Source: X23 sp050251575 (lineage in GTDB: Bacteria > Bacillota > Clostridia > SK-Y3). From it: a stretch of DNA of 10,064 nt. The position numbers were made by a program, and so were the translations under genes. The notes beneath the pieces are model-generated. The model was not told the origin of the DNA. It did not search any database and saw only the letters and a list, made by a program, of their open reading frames with translations. The stretch lies in NCBI GenBank assembly GCA_050251575.1, contig JBFWMP010000105.1:1-10064 (forward strand), in the 5' to 3' direction. Below, in pieces: positions 1-8,146 of this stretch; position 1 is the stretch's first letter; every line of letters begins with the position of its first letter.

Positions 1-3000
1 TTAAAACAGCCTTAATTTTATATTTTTGTGACGCATACACTGTGTCGGGGGTGAGGGAAGCATCCATTCTTAATTCTAATAAGGTAAAATACTTCGTTTT
101 GACATTTTCAAAGCCGTCTACGCTTCGAACTGTTAATTTTACTTCATAAATTGCTCTTTCGTTAATAGTTGGTAAATGATATTCAAACAAGTAAAATGTA
201 AGGTTATCTGCTTCAAACAGTGTGGTATACTTATCTTCCCCTACCTTTTTGTACTCAATCTTTGTATATTTGATACCATGGTTATTAAGAGTTAAGCCAT
301 AGTCATCATTTCTACTAAGATTTTGAATAGTAATAGTGCTGCCGGCATTAAATATATCGTCATGCAATTCCCTATTTTCGCCATCATTCTTCAATGGTTC
401 TGCCACTAATTCAAAATCGGCTACCGGTTCACTGACAACCTTAACTTGGCCACCGTTTACTAATCCTGTGGATTCTCCATCTTCATCAGTTGCCTGGGCA
501 TAAAAAGTATATAAGCCTTTTTTAACAAGGGTACTAGTAGGTGCGTCAGTTAAAATATTATTTTGAGGATCTACCCCATCATTGTTTTGAAGATTGGCTT
601 CATGTATAAACTTGTATTTTATAGTATCTCCCAATGTTGTATCGTCCATCAGACTTACTTCATGAGCAACACTACTGCCTTTCAAAATAATATTAGGTGA
701 TACGCTATAGGTTAGGGTTGGCGCTACATTGATTACTTCGGGATTTCGTACAGTTTGTGCCGTTTTGAAAATCCTATAACCATCCAGGTTTAAATCAACA
801 CCATCAAGTCCGATACCATTCTCATAATATTCTTTAACGACTTGCTTAATTTGTTTAGTCCCTACTTCCTGAAGCGTTAGCTTGCTTCCTACCATAAATA
901 CCGGATAGTCTACTGTTCCGTTTGATACTACATTACCACTGTCATCTATGATATACTTCGTTCCTGGACTGAAATATTCTATGCTGCCAATCGTATCGTC
1001 TGAGCTGCTAACATTTTCAGTTAAATCAAATTCTGCATAGCCTTCCATGTTTCTTCGACCATTACCGCTAATACTAAATCCAGCTATCGGTGGTAAGTCT
1101 GCATATACAGTGAAAGGAAATGTCTTTGTAGTCGTTAAGCCTGTTGTATCCTTAATAGTAATAGTTACACTGTGAAGACCGGTATTTTTAAATATCCTTG
1201 AAAATTGTGCTTGTTTAGGCTTCATATAAGGTAAATAGTCTGTTTGGTTAAACTGGATATTTAAAGTGCTCCAATTTATAAGATTAGTTCCTTGAAAACC
1301 TGTTACAATAAAGTCTACCCGATGTCTTTCCACACAACTACCGTCAGCTTTACTTCCTTTGATTGTTAATGCTATATCCGGCGGTAATGGTGTAGGTGGT
1401 TCTACTATGCTGCCATCACCTACTATAACGGTTAACTGCGCTGTATTAGAATATTTAGATGTATCAATATTTACAGTCGGTGGTGCATCCTTTGCCCTAA
1501 ACTCAAGGATGAATGTACCCTGCTGAGTAAATTTTAACTTATTGTTTCCCAAGTTTTGAATGCCAGTCGCAAAAGTTTTCCATGTTTTACCTTGGGAACG
1601 ATATTGTTCGATCGTAATAGGGTCACCTTCATAATCATTTGCCTGACCATTAAGTTGTATTATATCTCCAACTTTTATATTGACAGTACCTGTAGCTTGA
1701 ATTGGTGTAGCTTTGGTTTTTATATAGTCTCCAAGCCTTGCCAATGCATCAGTATTATTCGTACAGTTATAGTATGCTCCTCCGGTAGCTGTAGTTAACT
1801 GCTGTGCATATGTCGCATTATTACCGCCAATATCCAAAAAAATAACCTTAATTATTTTATCACCAGTATATCCCCTGTCCGTATTAATTTCCTCGATCTT
1901 TTGAAGTATCTTTGTAACTCCTAAGTTGGTTAGGTCAAGTTTCTTACTCGTAGCGATTGTAAAAATATTATCCACGGATGAACTGGAAGGATAATTATTT
2001 AGCTTTTTTAAGCTGTCCGTTATCTTTTCAGAATAACGAATTTTAATATATCCGGTATTTTTAATTCCTTCTTCTGTCCAATATTCTTTTACTTCATTGT
2101 ACGGATTTGTATATACACTTACGTAAGAACGAGAACTCTTTGTAGGGTGTGTAGGAAATGCACCAGGATTATATACCTGTGCATTTGAAACACTACTATC
2201 CCCTGTAAAAATGTCTGCTTTTCTAATAATCGGTGTAGTTCCATCTAAATAATAAACATATAAAGAACTATCCTTCACGGTAAAGATTTTGTTTGTAAGA
2301 TAATCCCCAACTGTCAGGTCAGGAATATTCGTCAGTAATGTCTTTGTATTTGTCGGTACATACAGGTTATACAATTCGGAATTTTGGGAATATAGGACAT
2401 TATCAATATATTCCGCTTTATTTTTTACATGGTCAGGATAGGTAACAAAATAGCCATTATTTAGTTTGAGGATTTCACTACCTGTAACAGTATTATATAC
2501 ATATGCCTCTCTATATCCGCTATTGCTTGCAAAATACGGAGCAAATATATACTTATTACTAAAGCCTTCAAGATCACGCAAATAATAACGTGTTAGCGCC
2601 CCCTGCTTTGTATCTACATTGTAATAACCACCATAAAATTCATTCGTATATTCTGTTCCATGTATAATTCCGGCTACCGGGTTATTAGGGCTGTATGTTT
2701 TTATACCGGTACCGTTCCCCCTTATCATGTCGTACGTCGTTACCATATCCATATTTTTCACTAACGTACCACTAGAATTAAAATGCAGCAACTTTAATAG
2801 AATACCCTCATCATCACCACTGCCACTTTCTTCATATTCTGCTGTGATGGTAACAACATATTGACCTTTAATTACCGCACTAGTTACGGTAATATAACTG
2901 GTTTGCAGAATTTCATAATATGGGATACTCTTTGGTACATAGGAGCCAATATCCTTAGAAAATAGCTCTCTTATGGTATTTGTTTTTTTATTGTACTCTT

Positions 3001-6000
3001 TAATTTTTACTGTTGCCGCAAATGCAGAATATGCTGCATTTATCATTTGATATATCTGATAGTAAGCTATATTCTCATCCTCATAAGATATATGGGTCTT
3101 AGGCTCATAAAGAGTTGCTGAAGATACAGCTTCACTATCCAATAACTTTATTTTATCTAAAGTAGTAAGAAAATTGTTATTCTTGGTTTTTTCTTGCTGA
3201 TACTGCGTATATGTAATTTCTGTAGCCTGTAAGCTCGTACTGTATTGGCTTAAAGGGATAGATGTATTGATTCTAAAGTATTTTTTGACATTCATAGACA
3301 GATTCGCAAACTCAGTCTCTGCTAATATGTAGGTATTTCCATCCTGTCCTACAAAAAAATCCTTATTAGTCATATAACTAACTCTATCCCCTATATCTGC
3401 GGTTATGATTACGGTATTCTTTATTCCTTCTTCATAATAATAAAATTCCATTCTATCTGGATTCAATCTTGGGTACTCAAAAATGATATATTGGGTACCG
3501 TTTTTATAGGGTTGTGTCATTCCAAACCATTCAGCAGGTGTAAAATGATATCTTAGTTGGTCTATTGTTCCATAAGAGTATCGAGGAATTAGCATTTCTT
3601 TAAGGAGACTCTTACTTTCAATATCATATATCCTTTGCTTTTCATTATATCTGAAATCATATTTGCCATTATTGCGATGGCTCCTACTTGTTTCTATGGT
3701 AGTTGCTACCCTAAAATATTTATTACTTACTTTATCAAAGACGATATCTGCTGCCTTCCCTGCTGCTAATGCGGTTTTTACTTCATTAATCATATCATTG
3801 GGAATAGCTGCCTGATTAGTTACCTTAAACCATCCTTCTTCATCAATGAAAAGATTCTGAATATTATTAACACTGATATTCTCATTAGACATATCATTAA
3901 TAAAACTATTCATTTCATTATCAAACTTTGTTGTATCAACATCATCAATAAAACTCAGCATATTAATGTGAGTAGGCTTAATGGCATTGAAGCTTACCGT
4001 TGGAGCAATGTTATCTACCTTTACTGTATAATTTTTATTGTCTTGCTTTTCATCTCCTAGACTCAAAAACGCTCTTAACCCTGCAATGATATTACTTATA
4101 AACCTTTCTATGATATTGACACTTAGTGTATAATCACCGGTCTTGTCCGGATTGAAGCCTACTTTTTTGCGTGCTCCCACGATGGGTAATACTGTAAAAT
4201 TATTCTTGACTTTATCTTCTGTAGTGTCAAAATCGGAAGAATAGCTATGTACTTCTATATCTGTATTAGCTTTTTTATCTATCGGACTTCTGATATAGTT
4301 GAATATCCCCTTTAAGAGAGCCACCGGCTTCTTATCACCTTCAATCACTCTTATTTCTTCCCATGTATCGACTTTTCCTCGGTTGTCTGTTACTTGTATT
4401 TGGATCTTAAATCTTTCCGTTTTTTGATCACTTGCATCGTCACCAACAAAAATGACTTTTGTCATATCGTATTTCTTATGCGTATAATCTCCCTGGTCTA
4501 TCTCCCCAAACTCTGTTGTAACCCCTTTTACAAAACTTGCATTAAAGGGGCTCCCACCGATAGAAGTAGCCACTTGTCCGGTTTCCATATTTATTATAGT
4601 GATTTTAGTCTTACTATCATCAATATATCCGTTTTCTTCGTCCTGCCATGAGTCTATAGGCTTAAATAGAGATTGATTGTATATATATACTTCTCTATTT
4701 TTTTTGTATCCTTCAATTAAACCTTTCGCTTTTGGTAATTGAATTACTTGTACCGCCTTTGTATCAGTATCCTCACTACCCCTTCCTCTCGCTTTTAAAT
4801 ATAGCTGTTTGTTCCCGATAGTGAAAAATCTCAATTTCCCACCCTCTGCACTTTTCCAATCGTTTGTTTCATATTTTGCAGTCTGTAACCTGCTACCTTT
4901 AGTTACTATATCTAAGTCTTGGAACTTCCAACTGCTGTTGCCTATCCCCTTCTTTTGAGCTTCACTTGCACTATAGGTATCCCCTTTATATTCAAATGTG
5001 CTCCAATTCCCTACACTTTCATATAACCCTTCATAATAGGTATCAGGAGAATAAATTTCGGCATCAGCCAATGATGGACTGTTATCAGTAATCTTTAAAG
5101 CTATAACTGAGGATGTGGCAGTAATTCCTGCTGTATCTTCAATAATTAGATAATAATAAAGGACGGTTTCTTCATTACAGCTGCTTTCAAATTCTTTTTC
5201 TTCTGATGCCAATTCGAAACTTCCGGTCTCTCCTTTAGAAAGATAATGCTGCCATTTTACAATTTTAGCTCCCTTACTAGCAAAACTATCTTCACCGGTT
5301 ATTATAAATGTTTGTCCAATTTCTGCCGTATCTATTTTATTTCCTTGTTCATCTTTTGCTTTCTCTATAGCTATCGCAATTAATGGGTCAGGCTTAATCA
5401 CAACAATAGTCTTTGTATCCTGATCGGAACAAAAATTATCTCCGTTTTCTCCATTATCAGCATAAACTGTAATAGTATACTCCCCTTCTGGAAGTCCTTT
5501 TGCTAAATCTTTTTCAGCTAGTTCCTTATTTGGATATACTATACCACTACCTCCACCGACTTTATTAACAGTAGCTCTCCAGTTTTTTATTACTGTGTTT
5601 TCAGCAGTAGTGTTATCCTTAAAGCCTGTGCCCTGATATTCCATTACTTTAGGCAAAAGGTCAAAGTCAACATCAATAGCGGGATGCTTTACTTCCATGT
5701 ACTCGATTTGAGATTTAAAGTCTATCCATCCAAAATGGGAAGGTAATTCTTTAACTGTTACAGCAGCCCACGGAACCGGATACCATTTTCCGTTATACTG
5801 ATATTGCGCATTAATGATCCCTTCAGGTGTATCATATACCTTTCCAATATATGATTGGACGCTTATGCTGCCCTGTGGCTCTCCATTGACGGTAATAACC
5901 ATGATAGCATCCATGTATATTCTACCGCCCTGTTCCCAATATTCGTTAATTTTTGCAGCATCAGAAGGATACTTTTCGATGAGAAGATTCCTAATGGACT

Positions 6001-6310
6001 TATCAGTGCTTTCATCTTTTGTAAAAGGGATGGTATACTCTCGTAAATTATTGTCATTTAACTGATTATAGTCCAGTATATAGGAATACTTTTTATCTAT
6101 TATTATAGAAGCTTTATAACCAATGGTTCTGTATCGGATACCGGAAGTCCCTGCAACAGCATTAGACGATATTAATATTTTATTAGGTAACAATCTAACA
6201 TTATTACTGCTTAAATCGCCATCATCTTCAAAAGCAATGACAGGTATAGAAGGAAAGATCCCTAGCATAAAAGAAAATATAAGCAAAAAAGCAACGATTC
6301 TATTTTTCAT
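1..6310 (-). CDS. Giant secreted multidomain protein (Ig/PKD-like modules, propeller-like core, vWA-like region), C-terminus beyond window
   Basis: One uninterrupted reading frame starts at ATG 6310 and is still open at base 2, giving at least 2103 codons. The start is set by an AGGTGAG ribosome site five bases upstream and by a signal peptide: residues 1-26 have a KNR charge, a hydrophobic core and end VIA before FEDD. The protein should therefore be exported. Residues about 187-413 and 655-780 look like Ig/PKD beta-sandwich modules, including a DNIAPTV linker at 766. Residues about 850-1400 contain many short Y/F-rich beta-strand units that suggest a beta-propeller. Residues about 1440-1535 resemble the C-terminal half of a von Willebrand A domain (hydrophobic strand ending FLDIGG near 1493, TGGAYYN at 1509-1515) without a convincing MIDAS. 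Further PKD-like modules begin near 1540, 1640, 1738, 1861 and 1961, with a Pro-rich linker near 1635. No catalytic motif or wall anchor is visible; either could lie beyond the edge. Module names are inferred by eye. The open frame is certain, the function unknown. Confidence 0.93.
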   Translation of the reverse strand, partial: MKNRIVAFLLIFSFMLGIFPSIPVIAFEDDGDLSSNNVRLLPNKILISSNAVAGTSGIRYRTIGYKASIIIDKKYSYILDYNQLNDNNLREYTIPFTKDESTDKSIRNLLIEKYPSDAAKINEYWEQGGRIYMDAIMVITVNGEPQGSISVQSYIGKVYDTPEGIINAQYQYNGKWYPVPWAAVTVKELPSHFGWIDFKSQIEYMEVKHPAIDVDFDLLPKVMEYQGTGFKDNTTAENTVIKNWRATVNKVGGGSGIVYPNKELAEKDLAKGLPEGEYTITVYADNGENGDNFCSDQDTKTIVVIKPDPLIAIAIEKAKDEQGNKIDTAEIGQTFIITGEDSFASKGAKIVKWQHYLSKGETGSFELASEEKEFESSCNEETVLYYYLIIEDTAGITATSSVIALKITDNSPSLADAEIYSPDTYYEGLYESVGNWSTFEYKGDTYSASEAQKKGIGNSSWKFQDLDIVTKGSRLQTAKYETNDWKSAEGGKLRFFTIGNKQLYLKARGRGSEDTDTKAVQVIQLPKAKGLIEGYKKNREVYIYNQSLFKPIDSWQDEENGYIDDSKTKITIINMETGQVATSIGGSPFNASFVKGVTTEFGEIDQGDYTHKKYDMTKVIFVGDDASDQKTERFKIQIQVTDNRGKVDTWEEIRVIEGDKKPVALLKGIFNYIRSPIDKKANTDIEVHSYSSDFDTTEDKVKNNFTVLPIVGARKKVGFNPDKTGDYTLSVNIIERFISNIIAGLRAFLSLGDEKQDNKNYTVKVDNIAPTVSFNAIKPTHINMLSFIDDVDTTKFDNEMNSFINDMSNENISVNNIQNLFIDEEGWFKVTNQAAIPNDMINEVKTALAAGKAADIVFDKVSNKYFRVATTIETSRSHRNNGKYDFRYNEKQRIYDIESKSLLKEMLIPRYSYGTIDQLRYHFTPAEWFGMTQPYKNGTQYIIFEYPRLNPDRMEFYYYEEGIKNTVIITADIGDRVSYMTNKDFFVGQDGNTYILAETEFANLSMNVKKYFRINTSIPLSQYSTSLQATEITYTQYQQEKTKNNNFLTTLDKIKLLDSEAVSSATLYEPKTHISYEDENIAYYQIYQMINAAYSAFAATVKIKEYNKKTNTIRELFSKDIGSYVPKSIPYYEILQTSYITVTSAVIKGQYVVTITAEYEESGSGDDEGILLKLLHFNSSGTLVKNMDMVTTYDMIRGNGTGIKTYSPNNPVAGIIHGTEYTNEFYGGYYNVDTKQGALTRYYLRDLEGFSNKYIFAPYFASNSGYREAYVYNTVTGSEILKLNNGYFVTYPDHVKNKAEYIDNVLYSQNSELYNLYVPTNTKTLLTNIPDLTVGDYLTNKIFTVKDSSLYVYYLDGTTPIIRKADIFTGDSSVSNAQVYNPGAFPTHPTKSSRSYVSVYTNPYNEVKEYWTEEGIKNTGYIKIRYSEKITDSLKKLNNYPSSSSVDNIFTIATSKKLDLTNLGVTKILQKIEEINTDRGYTGDKIIKVIFLDIGGNNATYAQQLTTATGGAYYNCTNNTDALARLGDYIKTKATPIQATGTVNIKVGDIIQLNGQANDYEGDPITIEQYRSQGKTWKTFATGIQNLGNNKLKFTQQGTFILEFRAKDAPPTVNIDTSKYSNTAQLTVIVGDGSIVEPPTPLPPDIALTIKGSKADGSCVERHRVDFIVTGFQGTNLINWSTLNIQFNQTDYLPYMKPKQAQFSRIFKNTGLHSVTITIKDTTGLTTTKTFPFTVYADLPPIAGFSISGNGRRNMEGYAEFDLTENVSSSDDTIGSIEYFSPGTKYIIDDSGNVVSNGTVDYPVFMVGSKLTLQEVGTKQIKQVVKEYYENGIGLDGVDLNLDGYRIFKTAQTVRNPEVINVAPTLTYSVSPNIILKGSSVAHEVSLMDDTTLGDTIKYKFIHEANLQNNDGVDPQNNILTDAPTSTLVKKGLYTFYAQATDEDGESTGLVNGGQVKVVSEPVADFELVAEPLKNDGENRELHDDIFNAGSTITIQNLSRNDDYGLTLNNHGIKYTKIEYKKVGEDKYTTLFEADNLTFYLFEYHLPTINERAIYEVKLTVRSVDGFENVKTKYFTLLELRMDASLTPDTVYASQKYKIKAVL

Positions 6311-6321
6311 ATATTCTCACC
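6311..6321 (-). promoter_or_regulatory. Ribosome binding site overlapping upstream stop codon (translational coupling)
   Basis: On the minus strand the sequence reads TAGGTGAGAATATATG. The TAG stop of the SLH gene (6323-6321) supplies the first bases of the AGGTGAG ribosome site for the giant gene, whose ATG is at 6310. The gap between genes is only 10 bases, with no room for a terminator or promoter. Both proteins are thus almost certainly made from one transcript, and ribosomes finishing the SLH gene may reinitiate on the giant gene. Confidence 0.85.
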
Positions 6322-7637
6322 TACTTATCTGTAAGAACAGGTGTCCCTAAGTTAATTTCTCGGTTCAATGTATAGTCATTACTCCAGTTGAATTTAGCAA
6401 AAGCAATATCTACATCTAATTGATACCATTTATCTGTCTCTATATTAGTTTTTTTCCATTGAAATGTAGTATCAGATGGTGAAGCATAGTAAAATTGAAC
6501 TGTTCCTCTAACTGTCCACCCTTCATCACCAGTGTGCACCAAAGATGAATCTGTAATAAATCTTGATTTTAAAATAATTTTATTTTCTTTTATTTCATCA
6601 ATAAAATCATTTACTCGTTGCTCAGTAGTTCTTTGACTACCGTCAGATTTTGTCCAAATAGCTGTTGAAGAAAGGTATTTTGCTAACTCACTTTTGAAAT
6701 TTTCCGGCAGATTTCTATAATCGAAATTATTCCATGTATGCGCATAGTCTTTAGCAAGATTTAATAAAAGGTCTGCATCGTAACCATAAGTTTTCAGTAA
6801 AACACCATGAGCTTCATCTAAATTATTCCAACCCGGTACAGGTATTTGTTTTAGCCGTTCAATCACTGCTTTTTCGTCTGTCTCAGGGAAAGGGATATCT
6901 GCTATATCCTTCTGCAGCTCAGGTACGATTCTTTTACTTTCATCAAGCATTCTAACTACCATAGTAGAAGCTTCTGCCCTTGTTGCTGTCTTATCTGCTC
7001 CAAAGCTACCATCGGGATAGCCTGTAACAATGCCCTTGACATAGGCTTTCAGTGCATATTCCTTAAACGGAGAAGGTATACTGCTATAATCGGTAATCTG
7101 CTGTGCGTATTTGCTTATATTATCGGGATAGCTCTCGTTCATGCTGCGTACTACCATTCTTGCGATTTCTCCACGGGTGATGTTCTTGTCGATATTATCA
7201 AATTCACCGTTTACGATATAACCTTTCTTTGTTGCTTCATCTATGTATGGTTTTGCCCAATGCTGGGTACTTGTAGTGGTTGGCTCGAACCCCAGGCTTA
7301 CCATGAATATCTTTGTAAATTCTGCCCTGGTGATTGTGGCATCCGGTTTAAATGTACCATCGTCATACCCGTTAATGGCTCCCATACCCACTAAGAAGGA
7401 GATGGTTTCTTTGAACCATGAGCTTTCTTTGATATCTGAAAACTTTGCTATTGTGTAGTCAATTAATTCTTCTAATGTGTCCCGGATAACTGAGATATCT
7501 CTGACTTTGTTTTCTATAAGGCTCTTCACGCCATTGATTAGAATATCGGTCAGACTTTTTTCTGCGGCCAGAGCCGGGGATGCTATTGAAAACATGAGAA
7601 GCACTACAATTAACATACTGATGAGTCTTTTTTTCAT
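6321..7637 (-). CDS. Secreted protein with three S-layer homology (SLH) domains and an unrecognised C-terminal domain
   Basis: A complete 438-residue protein. Residues 1-24/25 form a signal peptide (KKR, hydrophobic core, ALA-A cleavage site). A short helical segment (about 27-64) is followed by three SLH domains, roughly 65-118, 125-168 and 180-232. Each carries the conserved late motif: ITRAE at 102-106, ITRGE at 153-157 and ATRAE at 218-222. The first and third also carry GYxDGxF at 90-96 and 206-212. SLH triplets are known to bind pyruvylated secondary wall polymer, so the protein probably sits non-covalently on the cell wall. Residues about 240-438 match no family I can name; they include helical stretches and a C-terminal beta-rich part. 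The start at 7637 has AAGGTG seven bases upstream. It is the first gene of an operon with the giant protein, read from strong promoters just upstream. It may act as wall anchor or partner for that protein; this is inferred from position only. Confidence 0.95.
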   Translation of the reverse strand: MKKRLISMLIVVLLMFSIASPALAAEKSLTDILINGVKSLIENKVRDISVIRDTLEELIDYTIAKFSDIKESSWFKETISFLVGMGAINGYDDGTFKPDATITRAEFTKIFMVSLGFEPTTTSTQHWAKPYIDEATKKGYIVNGEFDNIDKNITRGEIARMVVRSMNESYPDNISKYAQQITDYSSIPSPFKEYALKAYVKGIVTGYPDGSFGADKTATRAEASTMVVRMLDESKRIVPELQKDIADIPFPETDEKAVIERLKQIPVPGWNNLDEAHGVLLKTYGYDADLLLNLAKDYAHTWNNFDYRNLPENFKSELAKYLSSTAIWTKSDGSQRTTEQRVNDFIDEIKENKIILKSRFITDSSLVHTGDEGWTVRGTVQFYYASPSDTTFQWKKTNIETDKWYQLDVDIAFAKFNWSNDYTLNREINLGTPVLTDK

Positions 7638-7700
7638 TGGTAGACACCTTCCTTTAATAATATATTTGTTTTATTAAATATTTTATTTGTATTTATAAAT

Positions 7701-7729
7701 ATAATATACTTTTAGACCTGCTTTGTCAA
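7701..7729 (-). promoter_or_regulatory. SigA-type promoter P1 for the SLH/giant-protein operon
   Basis: On the minus strand, TTGACA (7729-7724) and TATTAT (7706-7701) are separated by exactly 17 bases. This is a consensus -35 and a five-of-six -10 at the ideal spacing. Transcription would start near 7694, giving an AU-rich leader of about 57 bases that ends in the AAGGTG ribosome site (7650-7645) and ATG at 7637. No leader structure or riboswitch is apparent. Confidence 0.8.
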
Positions 7730-7742
7730 TAAATATATTCGT

Positions 7743-7773
7743 GTTTGCAAATTTTATATTTACATTGCAAAAC
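7743..7773. repeat. TTGCAA dyad, candidate operator
   Basis: GTTTGCAA (7743-7750) and TTGCAAAAC (7765-7773) form an imperfect inverted repeat. The palindromic TTGCAA cores are 20 bases apart start to start, about two helical turns. The element lies between the two leftward promoters, 14 bases upstream of the P1 -35 box. The placement would suit a regulator dimer, but in AT-rich DNA such matches also arise by chance and no regulator is known. Confidence 0.3.
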
Positions 7774-7776
7774 CTA

Positions 7777-7806
7777 TTGAGAGTACATTATTATTCATGA
7801 TATAAT
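7777..7806 (+). promoter_or_regulatory. Plus-strand promoter with extended -10
   Basis: TTGAGA (7777-7782), an 18-base spacer and TATAAT (7801-7806) make a strong SigA-type promoter. A TG at 7798-7799 immediately before the spacer's last base gives an extended -10 (TGATATAAT). Start would be near 7813. No plus-strand gene with a ribosome site follows, so it would drive only a short untranslated RNA or an antisense transcript into the zinc-ribbon gene. Confidence 0.5.
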
Positions 7807-7826
7807 TCAAAAGAAATTAATGTCAA
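7797..7826 (-). promoter_or_regulatory. Second upstream promoter P2 for the SLH operon (candidate)
   Basis: On the minus strand, TTGACA (7826-7821) and TATCAT (7802-7797) are separated by 18 bases. The -35 is consensus and the -10 matches five of six positions. It lies about 97 bases upstream of P1 and points the same way, so the S-layer operon may have tandem promoters, as is common for abundant surface proteins. Its -10 box overlaps the -10 of the plus-strand promoter, so the two could not be occupied at once. Confidence 0.5.
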
Positions 7827-7890
7827 TATTACTCTAAAGTACAAAAAAGGTGTAAAAAAAGAAGATATTCGATTAAGAATTCTTCTTTTT
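7813..7890 (+). ncRNA. Candidate small RNA, about 78 nt
   Basis: The strong plus-strand promoter at 7777-7806 is followed by about 45 bases of AT-rich sequence without a usable start codon. A hairpin (7859-7887) ending in TCTTCTTTTTCTC comes next and could terminate plus-strand transcription as well. Promoter, short body and terminator together are the layout of a small RNA gene. There is no family match I recognise, and this is inference from layout only. Confidence 0.25.
7854..7887 (-). terminator. Rho-independent terminator after the four-gene operon, possibly bidirectional
   Basis: On the minus strand AAGAAGA-ATTC pairs with GAAT-TCTTCTT across a six-base loop (TTAATC) with one bulged base, followed directly by seven U. 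The hairpin spans 7859-7887 and the U-run 7860-7854. The zinc-ribbon gene's stop codon (7875-7873) lies in the loop, so translation may compete with termination. On the plus strand the stem is followed by TTT and more pyrimidines, a weaker but plausible terminator. Confidence 0.8.
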
Positions 7891-8061
7891 CTCTTCTTGT
7901 ATCTTAACTTTTATATTATCTTCCTTAGGTTGTAATTCATTATCAGGTATATCATAACAGGCAGTCATCAAACCACAAATCTCACACCTCTTATACCGTA
8001 GGTCCCCTTTCCCTCCATTATTAGTATAATGTTCTGGCAAGCAAAGATGACAGATAACCAT
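7873..8061 (-). CDS. Small zinc-ribbon-like protein (CxxC ... CxxC), function unknown
   Basis: A 62-residue protein with two CxxC knuckles: Cys4/Cys7 and Cys26/Cys29, the second followed by Gly as in zinc ribbons. A further Cys lies at 35, and the tail is rich in Lys and Glu (about 44-62). The pattern predicts one bound zinc with no enzyme motif. There is no signal peptide, so it is probably cytoplasmic. The start at 8061 has GAGG six bases upstream, which supports it as a real gene. It lies 85 bases after the acetyltransferase gene with no terminator between, and is the last gene before the terminator. An overlapping frame at 7968-8150 lacks such support. I do not recognise a named family. 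Confidence 0.72.
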   Translation of the reverse strand: MVICHLCLPEHYTNNGGKGDLRYKRCEICGLMTACYDIPDNELQPKEDNIKVKIQEEKKKNS

Positions 8062-8146
8062 CTCTTCCCTCTTTTCTTTAAGTATTTGTTTTTTCTTAGC
8101 TCAGTTATTCTAAAAGATGCTGGAACTATGAATCTTCGATGTAAAA

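Noticed and set aside
1556..6350. Short open frames on the plus strand (for example 1556-1798, 4394-4651, 5814-6065, 6123-6350) and minus 5863-6057
   Set aside because: They lie opposite to or out of frame within the giant gene, have no convincing ribosome sites and encode no recognisable protein.
7243..7677. Open frames at plus 7243-7458, plus 7477-7677 and minus 7459-7647
   Set aside because: They are antisense to or out of frame with the N-terminal coding part of the SLH gene and show no family features.
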